Shown one piece after another: positions 1 through 7,795 of a DNA stretch of 64,000 bases; the stretch's first letter is position 1; each line of letters begins with the position of its first letter. The notes beneath the pieces are model-generated. The model saw nothing but the letters and a program-made list of their open reading frames with translations, searched no databases and was not told the DNA's origin. A program made the translations under genes and the position numbers. Origin of the DNA: Azospirillum sp. TSH58 (lineage in GTDB: Bacteria > Pseudomonadota > Alphaproteobacteria > Azospirillales > Azospirillaceae); the NCBI RefSeq assembly GCF_003119115.1, contig NZ_CP022363.1:62001-126000 (forward strand). Direction: 5' to 3'.

Positions 1-797
1 TCGAAGTACCAGTTCTTCAGCCAGTTGTTGTTGTGCAGCTCGTCCCAGGCCTCGGCCTTCTGCTCGTCGGTGCCCCAGAGCAGCTTCTTCTCCTCGACCT
101 CGCCCTGCATCATCAGGACGGTGTCGAAGCGGCGGCTCATGTCCTTGACGAAGTCGCGATGACGGGTGAGGTAGGTCTTCACGTCCGGCGAATAGTGGCT
201 GGACACCTCACGGCGCATGGTGATGCCGACGTTGCGCACACTGTCCAGCGACGGCAGGTCGATGCGCAGCTCCGGATCGCGGTTGCGGAAGGCGGTCGGG
301 CAGCCGACGATGCGGACGTTCTTGATGCCGAGGTCCCACAGCACTTCGGCGGTGTAGGTGCCGCGCACGCCCAGCGTCGTCGACTTGTCGGCGAACATCT
401 GCCAGATGCGCTTGCTCTCGTCCGACAGCTTCAGCTTGCCGGTGGCCGGGGCCTGGGCGCCGACGCCGAAGGCGATGACCGGGATGCGCAGCTTGGACAG
501 CACCTGCTCGGTGCCCTCCGGCCAGGTCATGTGGTCGTGGATGTAGTTCGACCCGCGCAGGAACACGTAATCGTATTCGGCGTTGGCCTTGTCCACCACC
601 TCCTGCTTGAACTCGCGGATCTCGACGACGTCGAGACGGTCGAAGGTCAGCAGCTTCAGCGAGGAGTCGTAGACGAAGGCGTCGCCGATGTTGTGGTAAT
701 GATTGATGCTACGCTGAATGTTCTGGTAGCTGTACCACCGCACGCAGTCATGGTCATAGACTTCGCCGGAGGGAATCATGACTAGGATGTTAGCCAA
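1..797 (-). CDS. polysaccharide pyruvyl transferase family protein (3' end beyond window)
   Basis: About 265 N-terminal residues are visible; the C-terminus lies beyond the left edge. My translation of the minus strand shows an alpha/beta fold with FLRGSNYIHDH, then IPVIAFGVGAQAP, then LGVRGTYTAEVL and NVRIVGCPTAF. These are the successive strand and turn motifs of the PF04230 pyruvyltransferase family, which moves pyruvate from phosphoenolpyruvate to sugars of surface polysaccharides. The chosen start is TTG at 797, with CAGGAG about 8 bases upstream. An in-frame ATG at 779 has no such site. It is the last visible gene of a minus-strand run of glycosyltransferases, which fits exopolysaccharide or surface glycan decoration. 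The exact acceptor cannot be told. Some PF04230 members are not proven pyruvyl transferases. Confidence 0.8.
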   Translation of the reverse strand, partial: MANILVMIPSGEVYDHDCVRWYSYQNIQRSINHYHNIGDAFVYDSSLKLLTFDRLDVVEIREFKQEVVDKANAEYDYVFLRGSNYIHDHMTWPEGTEQVLSKLRIPVIAFGVGAQAPATGKLKLSDESKRIWQMFADKSTTLGVRGTYTAEVLWDLGIKNVRIVGCPTAFRNRDPELRIDLPSLDSVRNVGITMRREVSSHYSPDVKTYLTRHRDFVKDMSRRFDTVLMMQGEVEEKKLLWGTDEQKAEAWDELHNNNWLKNWYF

Positions 798-860
798 TTT
801 AATTCTCCTGGGGTCGGGGTGGTGGAAGGTTGCGGGGTTCGGGTTTTATCTTGATGAATT

Positions 861-2150
861 TTAGCCGCCTTGGGACGGCTCAACCCGGATCATTATTCGG
901 ACCAGATCGCGTTCCCTGGTCGGCTTGCACTTCTTCTGGGCAAGCCGGGTCAGGTAGAGCCAGGCGTTTCCATCCGTGTCCTCGAAATTCCGGCTTCTGG
1001 CGTCCGGATCGAGAATGGCCGGGTAATAGAAGGTCTCGTCCGCGCCGCAGTCCTTGTCGGTGAGCAGCGGCGCCGCCCAGGCGAGGCGGGGGGCGGACCA
1101 GCCGATCAGGTCGGCGGAGGTCGACACCCACACGCCGGACACCGGCTCCGCCCCTTTGCGCTCCGCCCGCCGCCCGGCCATCACCGCGACGTAGAGGCCG
1201 CTCGGCGTGTGGCGGACGAGGCTGGTGACGGTGAAGGGCAGGCGGTCGGGCGGCAGCGGCGTGCAGACCGACGCCTCGGGATCGGCCTCGCCCTGGGTGT
1301 AGGGATCGCGGAAGCGGACGGTGAAGTCCCGCCCGTCCCACGCCCGCCAGGAGGCCGGGTCGGCGAGGTCGCGGGTGCGCATCAGGCAGACGCCGCGCTT
1401 CTGCGCGGCGATGCCTTCGGCGAAGGCCATGGCGTAGTACCAGCCGTCGCGCTCGACGATGTTGCTCGGCGCGAACAGCCCGGCGCGGCGTCCGAGATCG
1501 CCGCGGAAGCGGTAGGGCACCCCGGCGACGTAGCGCGCCGGCCCGAAGCTCTGCCCGCCATCGTGCGAGACGGTGAGGGTCAGCGCGTTCCACCAGCAGG
1601 CCATGTAGTCGCCGGTGGGGCAGAGGTCGCGGCGCTTGTGGCCGTGATACTCGTTGTGGACCAGCCCGTAGACGGTCGTGCCGTCCAGCGTGTAGGGCGA
1701 GGTCAGCCAGCCCATGTCGTCGAACCGCGCCGGATCGTCGCGCTTGGCCGACTGGAAGACGATGCGGCAGGCGTGGTGCAGGTCGTTCATCGACGGGCCG
1801 CTCAGGGTGCGCGCGCGGGTGTGCGCGGCGAGCAGCCGGACGCTGCCGTCCGCCGCCTTCCAGGCGCGCGCCGGGGCGTCCGGCACGTCCCAGTCCTCGC
1901 AGGCCTGGGTGCGGTGGTCGTAGACGGTTTCCAGTGCCGCACCCGTGGGGACGGTGACGCGGAGGTCCGCGGCGTGCGAGGGGGTGGCGAGGAGGAGGGT
2001 GCAGGCGATGAGGGCGTATAGCCCCCACCCTAACCCTCCCCCGCTGCGCAGGGGAGGGAACTCCGCGGCATGCCCCTCAAGCCCTCCCCTGCGCAGCGGG
2101 GGAGGGAGGGACCCGCGAAGCGGGAGGGTGGGGGCAAGGGGGGGGCGCAT
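861..2150 (-). CDS. secreted beta-propeller-like protein (glycosidase/sialidase-like), repeat-encoded N-terminus
   Basis: 429 residues. The ATG overlaps the stop of the upstream glycosyltransferase as TGATG, which supports this start by translational coupling. Residues about 6-43 are encoded by a palindromic intergenic repeat and are Pro/Gly/Arg-rich. They are followed by a hydrophobic stretch at 43-56 and a likely signal-peptidase site (PSHA-A) near residue 60. There is no ATG, GTG or TTG in frame between residue 1 and the signal peptide, so the repeat must be translated if the protein is made from a standard start. The mature part carries repeated Trp- and Asp-rich segments such as VSHDGGQSFG, FAPSNIVERDGWYYAM and DETFYYPAI. 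These resemble five-bladed propeller glycosidases (GH43 or sialidase type), but I cannot place it in a named family. A role in trimming or binding the exported glycan is inferred from context. Confidence 0.7.
   Translation of the reverse strand: MRPPLAPTLPLRGSLPPPLRRGGLEGHAAEFPPLRSGGGLGWGLYALIACTLLLATPSHAADLRVTVPTGAALETVYDHRTQACEDWDVPDAPARAWKAADGSVRLLAAHTRARTLSGPSMNDLHHACRIVFQSAKRDDPARFDDMGWLTSPYTLDGTTVYGLVHNEYHGHKRRDLCPTGDYMACWWNALTLTVSHDGGQSFGPARYVAGVPYRFRGDLGRRAGLFAPSNIVERDGWYYAMAFAEGIAAQKRGVCLMRTRDLADPASWRAWDGRDFTVRFRDPYTQGEADPEASVCTPLPPDRLPFTVTSLVRHTPSGLYVAVMAGRRAERKGAEPVSGVWVSTSADLIGWSAPRLAWAAPLLTDKDCGADETFYYPAILDPDARSRNFEDTDGNAWLYLTRLAQKKCKPTRERDLVRIMIRVEPSQGG
2021..2135. repeat. palindromic intergenic repeat, copy 1 (translated)
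   Basis: Outer arms gcccccaccctaaccctccc and gggagggtgggggc, inner arms CCTCCCCCGCTGCGCAGGGGAGGG and CCTCCCCTGCGCAGCGGGGGAGGG. Unlike the other copies it lies inside a reading frame, encoding residues about 6-43 of the secreted propeller-like protein. Confidence 0.8.
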
Positions 2151-3463
2151 CACGGCTTCTGCGCCACCGCCCGCTCGGGCATCGACACGGCGCCGCCGCC
2201 CGCGTTGGCGATCAGCGCGTCGAACACGTCGGCGTGGCGGCGGGCGCATTCCGCGCGGTCGATGGGGCGGCGGATGCGCATGCGCAGCCGGTCCCAGAGG
2301 TCCGGCGTGGTCAGCGCCTCGGTCAGGCGGTCCACCAGATCCTCGACGCTGGCGTTGCGGAAATGCAGGCCGTCCACGCCGTGGGTCACCTTCTCGCCCA
2401 TGCCGCCGATGTTGCTGGAGATGATCGGGCGGCCGTGCAGGAAGGCCTCCTGGATCACCACCGGCGAGTTTTCCCACCAGATGGAGGGCATCACCACCCA
2501 GTCCACGTCCTTCATCAGGCCGGGCAGCTCGGCGGAGCGGTAGCTGCCGTAGAAGCGCACGCGGTCGCCGGCGCGCTCCACCGCCTCGTTGAACTTCTTC
2601 TGGTAGGCTTCGGGCTGGCGCTCCAGGTTGCCGCCGAAGATCATCAGCGCGCCGTCCTCGCCCCACGCCTTTTCCGAGACGCGGCCGATCGCCTCGACCA
2701 GCACATGGGCGCCCTTGAACTCGGTGAGCTGGCCGAAGAAGGCGAAGCGGTTGCGCTTGCCGCCGCGGGCCAGCGGACGGGGCGGGGCGATGCCCTCGAC
2801 GGTCAGGCCGTTCTCGATCATGCGGAACTTCTCGCGGGGCAGGCCCCAGTCGACGTAGCGGTCGATCAGGAAGTTCGACGGGCTGACGTAGAAGTCCGCC
2901 TGCTCCAGGAAGGTCTTCAGGAACAGCTCGCGCTTGAAGAACTGCGCCTCGCCGATGTGCGGGAAGCAGCCGGCGCAGTCGGCCGGGCTGGCGCGGTAGC
3001 ACAGCGTGTTGCGGCTGGTCTTCACCATCTGGCCGTGGTGGTGGCAGATGGACAGATACTCGTGGAAGGTCACCACGATCGGCACGCGGGGCAGGGCCTG
3101 CCGGATCGCCTGGATCGTCTCGATGCCCAGACCCAGGAAATGGTGGAAGTTCACCACGTCCGGCTGGAGGTCGCGGACGTAGCGGACGAAGTCCTTCTCC
3201 AGCCCCGGCAGGTTGCGGTTCGACAGCCGGAAATGGTCGTAGTCGTTGGCGTAGTAGAGGACCTCCCGCTCCTTCTGGCGCAGCGCCATCAGGGCGGAGC
3301 TGCCGTGCGGGGTGACCGGCGGGGAGGTGCGGGCCAGATAATGGCTCTCCCAGCCCGGCAGGTCGTGAAGCCCCTGGTGCAGATTGTAGGAGGCCACCTC
3401 CGCACCGCCCAGCGAGAAGGCGGGATGGCCGTGGCTGATGATCAGGACGCGCTTGTTGCTCAT
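2150..3463 (-). CDS. glycosyltransferase family 4 (GT-B fold)
   Basis: 437 residues. The N-terminus has the GT4 opening VLIISHGHPAFSLGGAEVA. The C-terminal donor domain holds FAFFGQLTEFKGAHVLVEAI and the stretch VVMPSIWWENSPVVIQEAF, which carries the conserved E-x7-E region of retaining GT-B enzymes. It should move a sugar from a nucleotide-sugar donor at the cytoplasmic face. The same length and many of the same phrases (MPSIWWEN, GVDGLHF) occur in the GT4 at 5654-6967, so the two are paralogues. The ATG lies 31 bases downstream of the preceding GT2-like gene; no strong ribosome site is visible. Its TGA overlaps the next ATG. Donor and acceptor are unknown. Confidence 0.9.
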   Translation of the reverse strand: MSNKRVLIISHGHPAFSLGGAEVASYNLHQGLHDLPGWESHYLARTSPPVTPHGSSALMALRQKEREVLYYANDYDHFRLSNRNLPGLEKDFVRYVRDLQPDVVNFHHFLGLGIETIQAIRQALPRVPIVVTFHEYLSICHHHGQMVKTSRNTLCYRASPADCAGCFPHIGEAQFFKRELFLKTFLEQADFYVSPSNFLIDRYVDWGLPREKFRMIENGLTVEGIAPPRPLARGGKRNRFAFFGQLTEFKGAHVLVEAIGRVSEKAWGEDGALMIFGGNLERQPEAYQKKFNEAVERAGDRVRFYGSYRSAELPGLMKDVDWVVMPSIWWENSPVVIQEAFLHGRPIISSNIGGMGEKVTHGVDGLHFRNASVEDLVDRLTEALTTPDLWDRLRMRIRRPIDRAECARRHADVFDALIANAGGGAVSMPERAVAQKP

Positions 3464-3494
3464 GGTCGGGCCGATCTCGAAAGGGCTGCTGGGT

Positions 3495-5657
3495 TCAGGC
3501 GGCGGCGCGGGCGGACCAGATGTCCTCGAAGCTCCAGCGGTCCACCATGGCGCCGGCGCGCCGCCAGCGGTCGGCGTGCGCGTCGCGCGGCTGCTCGTCC
3601 AGCGCCACCAGCGTGACGCGGGGCAGCCAGACGCAGGCCCCGCCGAGCGCGCGCAGGCGCAGGCAGAGATCCAGCCCCTTGTGGTCGGACCCCATGTAGG
3701 AGCCCATCGTCGCCAGCGCCCGGACCAGCGCGTCCTTGGGCAGCAGCGCGCATTCCGGGGCGGCGGCGTCCACCGTCGCCGCGTCCTGCTCCTTCAGCCA
3801 GTCGCGCGGGTAACCGGCGAAGCGGCGCTCGAAGGTCTTGGTGCCGTCAGTACCTTCCACGGCCATGATGCCGGCGAAGCGGATCGAATGGTCTTCGTAG
3901 AGCAGGGTCGGGCTGACCATCACCGGCCCGCCGGACTTGCGCGACACCCGCTCCAGCGCCGACAGCCAGCCCTTCTCGGTCGGCAGGACGGAGGGGGAGA
4001 GCGTCAGCACCCGCTCGCCGCGGGCGTGGGGCAGGGCGGCGGCCATCGCCTCGAACGTGTCGGTGGCGTCGGGGGCGGCGACGAAGGTGACGGCCATGCG
4101 GTAGAAGGCGGCGGCCTGACGGACGGCACCGCCCAGCCGCTCGTGCGTGCCGGCGGCGGCGACCACCAGCAGCTCGGTCTCGGCGAAGTCCGGATCGATG
4201 GCGAGGCGGGCGATGTTGAGGTCCACGTCCTCGCGCCCGTCGGTCACCGGCAGGATCACCGAGAGGCGCGGCGCCTTCACCGGGCGGCCCATCGGGTGCA
4301 CGCCCGCCGACGGCGCGGTGCCGGAGCGGGCGCGGGCGGTGCGCAGCATCGGGCCGACATGGCGGGCGATCAGTGTGTCGATGGACGGGCTGTCCAGATT
4401 GACCAGCGACAGCATGCGGCGCAGCGCCTCCGGCGCCGGGGGCAGGCAGCTCAGCGGCAGGAAGGCGAAGCGGTCGTCGGCCAGTTCCAGCTCCAGATGG
4501 AACTCGGCGCCCTGGGGCAGGCCCGACGGCTCGGCCGCGAAGGCGGTGAAGCCGTGCTGGTCCTGGCCGGGGATCAGGCGCCCGGCGAACAGGCCGTCAT
4601 GCTGGAAGGCCTCCGTCACGTCGCGGCGGGCCAGCCGCGACCAGCCCTCGTCCAGCCGGACGGCGACGCCCGGTCCCTTCAGCGTGACGGCGCGGACCTG
4701 TCGCGTCGGGTCGAGCAGCCAGCCGGCGACGAACAGCCCGGCCCCCGGCACGCGCAGCGCCATGTCCAGCCCGGTGCGCACCGGGATGTCGAGCCGCGAC
4801 ACCGTTTCCGCCCCGTCGTAGCGCGACGCGGCGATGCGCGTCATCCGCTGGCGCGTCTCGGCGTCCTGGATGTTGCCCAGCATGTCGCGCACATGGGCGG
4901 AAGCGACGCCGTCGGGCAGGATGGTGCGGTGCTCGAAGATCTCCAGATGGCGCCAGCCCTCGGCGGCGCGGTAGTGGATGCGGCGGATGGCGGTGGGGAG
5001 CGGGGTCTCGTCCGTCAGCACCGCCATCACCCCCGACGCTTCCGGCGGCAGGTCCGGACGGGCGAAGGACCCGGCGGTGGCGCGGTAGGCGGCGGTCTCC
5101 TCCGCCTCGATCAGGATCTTCTGGGCGCCGTTGCGGAAGCTGCGCGCCCAGCCCTGGAGCATCAGGCTGCCGTCGCGGAAGCGCCCGAACACCTCGGCGA
5201 AGCCGTCCGGCTGCGACACCTCCTGGGCGAGGCCCGAGAGCAGGCGCCCGATGCGGTCGGATTCGCCTTCCGATGAGGCGGCGAGCTGGATCGCGAAATC
5301 CAGCGCCAGGGCCAGAGCGCCCGGCTGGAAGCCCTTCAGCGCCGAGACGAGGTGCGACGGGTTGGTGCGGACGTTGGACAGGCGCGGCAGGACGAGGCGT
5401 TCCCCTTTCTCGTCCGCCAGTTCGACGCGCGACGGGCGCATCTGGGCCAGCCCCGGCACGCGGATGCCGCCGAGGAACCAGCGCTCGCCCTCGGCGTCGG
5501 CCCAGGAGCGTCCGGCGTAGCGGCCCTCCACCGACCCGTCGAGATGCACGGCGCCCTGCGCGGGCAGCGCCCGGTCGATGGCGCCGAACAGGACGAGCGT
5601 GTCGTCGTCAAGAAGAATGGCCGCCGTGATGTCGGCCTTGGTGATCGGTTCCTTCAT
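3495..5657 (-). CDS. large GT2-like glycosyltransferase with N-terminal accessory domains
   Basis: 720 residues. The first 470 or so residues are an accessory region that includes GLFVAGWLLDPTR near residue 300. The last 250 residues look like a family 2 glycosyltransferase core, with RLSVILPVTDGRED, a mid-domain phrase ending VMVSPTLLYEDHSIRFAG, and a late segment SDHKGLDLCLRLRALGG where GT2 enzymes carry the ED-type catalytic region. The core is divergent: the usual GT2 DxD is not obvious. The accessory phrase is shared with the GT2 at 7796-10147 (GLFLAGWVHDP), marking the pair as paralogues. ATG at 5657 overlaps the stop of the upstream GT4 (ATGA). A glycan assembly role is likely; activity is less certain than for the other GT2. 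Confidence 0.8.
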   Translation of the reverse strand: MKEPITKADITAAILLDDDTLVLFGAIDRALPAQGAVHLDGSVEGRYAGRSWADAEGERWFLGGIRVPGLAQMRPSRVELADEKGERLVLPRLSNVRTNPSHLVSALKGFQPGALALALDFAIQLAASSEGESDRIGRLLSGLAQEVSQPDGFAEVFGRFRDGSLMLQGWARSFRNGAQKILIEAEETAAYRATAGSFARPDLPPEASGVMAVLTDETPLPTAIRRIHYRAAEGWRHLEIFEHRTILPDGVASAHVRDMLGNIQDAETRQRMTRIAASRYDGAETVSRLDIPVRTGLDMALRVPGAGLFVAGWLLDPTRQVRAVTLKGPGVAVRLDEGWSRLARRDVTEAFQHDGLFAGRLIPGQDQHGFTAFAAEPSGLPQGAEFHLELELADDRFAFLPLSCLPPAPEALRRMLSLVNLDSPSIDTLIARHVGPMLRTARARSGTAPSAGVHPMGRPVKAPRLSVILPVTDGREDVDLNIARLAIDPDFAETELLVVAAAGTHERLGGAVRQAAAFYRMAVTFVAAPDATDTFEAMAAALPHARGERVLTLSPSVLPTEKGWLSALERVSRKSGGPVMVSPTLLYEDHSIRFAGIMAVEGTDGTKTFERRFAGYPRDWLKEQDAATVDAAAPECALLPKDALVRALATMGSYMGSDHKGLDLCLRLRALGGACVWLPRVTLVALDEQPRDAHADRWRRAGAMVDRWSFEDIWSARAAA

Positions 5658-6967
5658 CCCGCGATGCTCCCCGCAATCGAGCCCTGCCCATGTGTTTGCC
5701 CGTGCGATCCCCCCGGACCGTTCATTATGTCGTCATAGAGAATGACGTGTTTTTCGGCGGACTCCTCGGTCGTCGGGACCGCCGGCATGTTGGAGACGAG
5801 CCGGTCCCACAGGCCCGGCTCGGTCATCGCGCGCGTCATCACGCGCGCCAGATCCGCGGCGTCCCCCGCCCGGAAATGCAGGCCGTCCACCCCGTCGGTC
5901 ACCGATTCCGCCATGCCGCCGATGCCGCTGCAGATGACCGGGCGGCGGTGCTGGAAGGCTTCGCGGATGACCAGCGGGGCGTTCTCCCACCAGATCGACG
6001 GCATCACCACCCAATCGGCGGCGGCCATCAGCTCGGGCATCTCCTCGCGCCGGTAGGGGCCGTGGCGGACGGCGGTGCCGCGGGCGCCCTTGAAGCCCTG
6101 CTCGACCTTGTCCTTGAAGGCGTCGGTCTGGAACGGCGCGCCGCCATGGACGGCCAGCGTCAGGTCCTGCCCCTGCTTCTCCAGCCGGGCGGCGGCGTCC
6201 AGCGCGACGGTGATCCCCTTGAAGGGGTTCAGGTTGCCGAAATAGGCGAAGGCGTTGCGCGGCGCGCCCGCGGGCAGCGGCCGGTGCGGCGCCGGGCGGA
6301 CCGCCGGGCGCCCGTTCTCCATGACGGAGATGCTGTCCGGGTCGATGCCCCAGGCGATGTAGCGGTCGCGCAGGAAGGCGCTGGGCGCCAGGAAATGGTC
6401 GACCAGCCCAAACATCGCCTTGATGTGCTTGTCGCGCAGCACGAACTGGTCGGCGGGCCGGTCGGGGAAGCAGCGGTGGCAGGCGTCGGGCGAGGCCATG
6501 CGGCACAGTGCGTGGCTCCCCGTCGTCACCATCTGTCCATCGTTGGCGCAGATCGGGTAGTAGTCGTGCAGCGTGTAGACGATGCGCGCCCGCGGGCAGA
6601 CGCGGCGGATCAGGAACAGCATCTCCACGCCCAGCAGCAGCGTGTGGTGGATGTGCACGATGTCCGGCTGGAAGGCGCGCAGCAGGTTCGACAGGTCGGG
6701 CACGATGCCGTGCAGGTCGATCTGGCTCTGGAAGAAGTGATCGAAATGCCCGGCCCACAGCACCACCTCGTCGGCGCTGCGGCCCAGCGTCTGGAGGTTG
6801 GTGCCGGGCTTGCGGTCGCGGTGGACGCCGTTGGTGCAGGCGAGGAACAGGGCCTCCGCCCCCTTGGCCTTCAGGCTGCCGAACAGCTCGTGCGCGAAGA
6901 TCTCCGTGCCGCCGGGGTGCAGGCTGGGGTGGTTGTGGGCGACGACGAGGACGCGGGGGAGGCTCAT
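5654..6967 (-). CDS. glycosyltransferase family 4 (GT-B fold)
   Basis: 437 residues, start ATG at 6967 overlapping the methyltransferase stop as ATGA. It opens with PRVLVVAHNHPSLHPGGTE, the GT4 nucleotide-binding start, and has the donor-domain motif FAYFGNLNPFKGITVAL followed by VVMPSIWWENAPLVIREAF and the glycine turn IGGMAESV. It is a paralogue of the GT4 at 2150-3463, of identical length. The stop overlaps the ATG of the next gene, so translation of the whole minus-strand block is probably coupled. Likely role: addition of one sugar to a surface glycan. The C-terminal tail is Gly/Ser/His-rich and low in complexity. Confidence 0.9.
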   Translation of the reverse strand: MSLPRVLVVAHNHPSLHPGGTEIFAHELFGSLKAKGAEALFLACTNGVHRDRKPGTNLQTLGRSADEVVLWAGHFDHFFQSQIDLHGIVPDLSNLLRAFQPDIVHIHHTLLLGVEMLFLIRRVCPRARIVYTLHDYYPICANDGQMVTTGSHALCRMASPDACHRCFPDRPADQFVLRDKHIKAMFGLVDHFLAPSAFLRDRYIAWGIDPDSISVMENGRPAVRPAPHRPLPAGAPRNAFAYFGNLNPFKGITVALDAAARLEKQGQDLTLAVHGGAPFQTDAFKDKVEQGFKGARGTAVRHGPYRREEMPELMAAADWVVMPSIWWENAPLVIREAFQHRRPVICSGIGGMAESVTDGVDGLHFRAGDAADLARVMTRAMTEPGLWDRLVSNMPAVPTTEESAEKHVILYDDIMNGPGGSHGQTHGQGSIAGSIAG

Positions 6968-7791
6968 CGCGCGCCCTCCTTTTCCAGAACCAGGAGATCC
7001 TGGAAGTTCTCGGCGTTGCGCTGCCCGCTCCAGTGGCCGCGCAGGACCGGGCGCGCCGGGCGCAGCCCCTGCTCCGCGAAGGTGTCCAGCAGGAAGGATT
7101 CGCTGTAGGCGACGGCGGCGTTCGGGTTCGCCTCGTCGGCGATGAACTCCGGCCCGGCGGCCTCGATGAAGGCCGGCCGGGCGGTCTTCTTGGCGATGCC
7201 GTCCCGCGCACGGGCGTCGACCAGGAACAGGCTGAGGAAGCAGCGCCCGCCCGGCGTCAGCACGCGGGCGATCTCCGCCGCGTAGCGCACCGTCTCCGCC
7301 GTCCGCAGATGGGTGATGACCGAGGTCAGGATCACGAAGTCGTGCCCGCCGTCCGGGAAGGGCAGGCGGGTCTGCGCCGCGTCCTCCGCCCCGCCGGGGT
7401 TGTAGAGCGCGTTCGCCACGTCGAGCGTCCGGAAGCGGAACTCCGGATAGGCCGGGGTGATCGTCTCGGCGCACCAGCGGATGCCGTCCTCGACGATGTC
7501 CACGCCGTCGTAGCTGGAGTCGAGATACTGGGTCAGCGGCACGGCCATGCGCCCGATGCCGCAGCCGATCTCCAGCACGCGGTGCTTCGGCTTCAGCCCG
7601 CCGACGCGCACGAAGTGGCGCAGGAACTCCGCCCCGATGGCCCGGAAGTCGCCGTCTCCGATGAACACGCGGTCCGGCGGCGGCACAGGCAGGAAGCGGT
7701 TGCGGGCGATCTGCGCGCACAGCCACTCCAGCCGCGGGTCGGTGTTGCGGCGCAGGACGGCGAGGCGGCGCCCGGTGAGGATCTCGTTCAT
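6964..7791 (-). CDS. class I SAM-dependent methyltransferase
   Basis: 275 residues. Motif I, VLEIGCGIGRMAVPL, lies at about residues 72-86. It is followed by an acidic strand end (DGVDIVEDGI), the motif region HDFVILTSVITHL and the post-motif LTPGGRCFLSLFL. This is a typical class I Rossmann methyltransferase, most like small-molecule or glycan O-methyltransferases. A longer frame reaches back to 7851, but ATG 7791 sits 4 bases after the upstream GT2 stop and begins the conserved part. It is embedded among glycosyltransferases, so a sugar or a glycan end is the most likely substrate (inference). Confidence 0.87.
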   Translation of the reverse strand: MNEILTGRRLAVLRRNTDPRLEWLCAQIARNRFLPVPPPDRVFIGDGDFRAIGAEFLRHFVRVGGLKPKHRVLEIGCGIGRMAVPLTQYLDSSYDGVDIVEDGIRWCAETITPAYPEFRFRTLDVANALYNPGGAEDAAQTRLPFPDGGHDFVILTSVITHLRTAETVRYAAEIARVLTPGGRCFLSLFLVDARARDGIAKKTARPAFIEAAGPEFIADEANPNAAVAYSESFLLDTFAEQGLRPARPVLRGHWSGQRNAENFQDLLVLEKEGAR

Positions 7792-7795
7792 CAGG

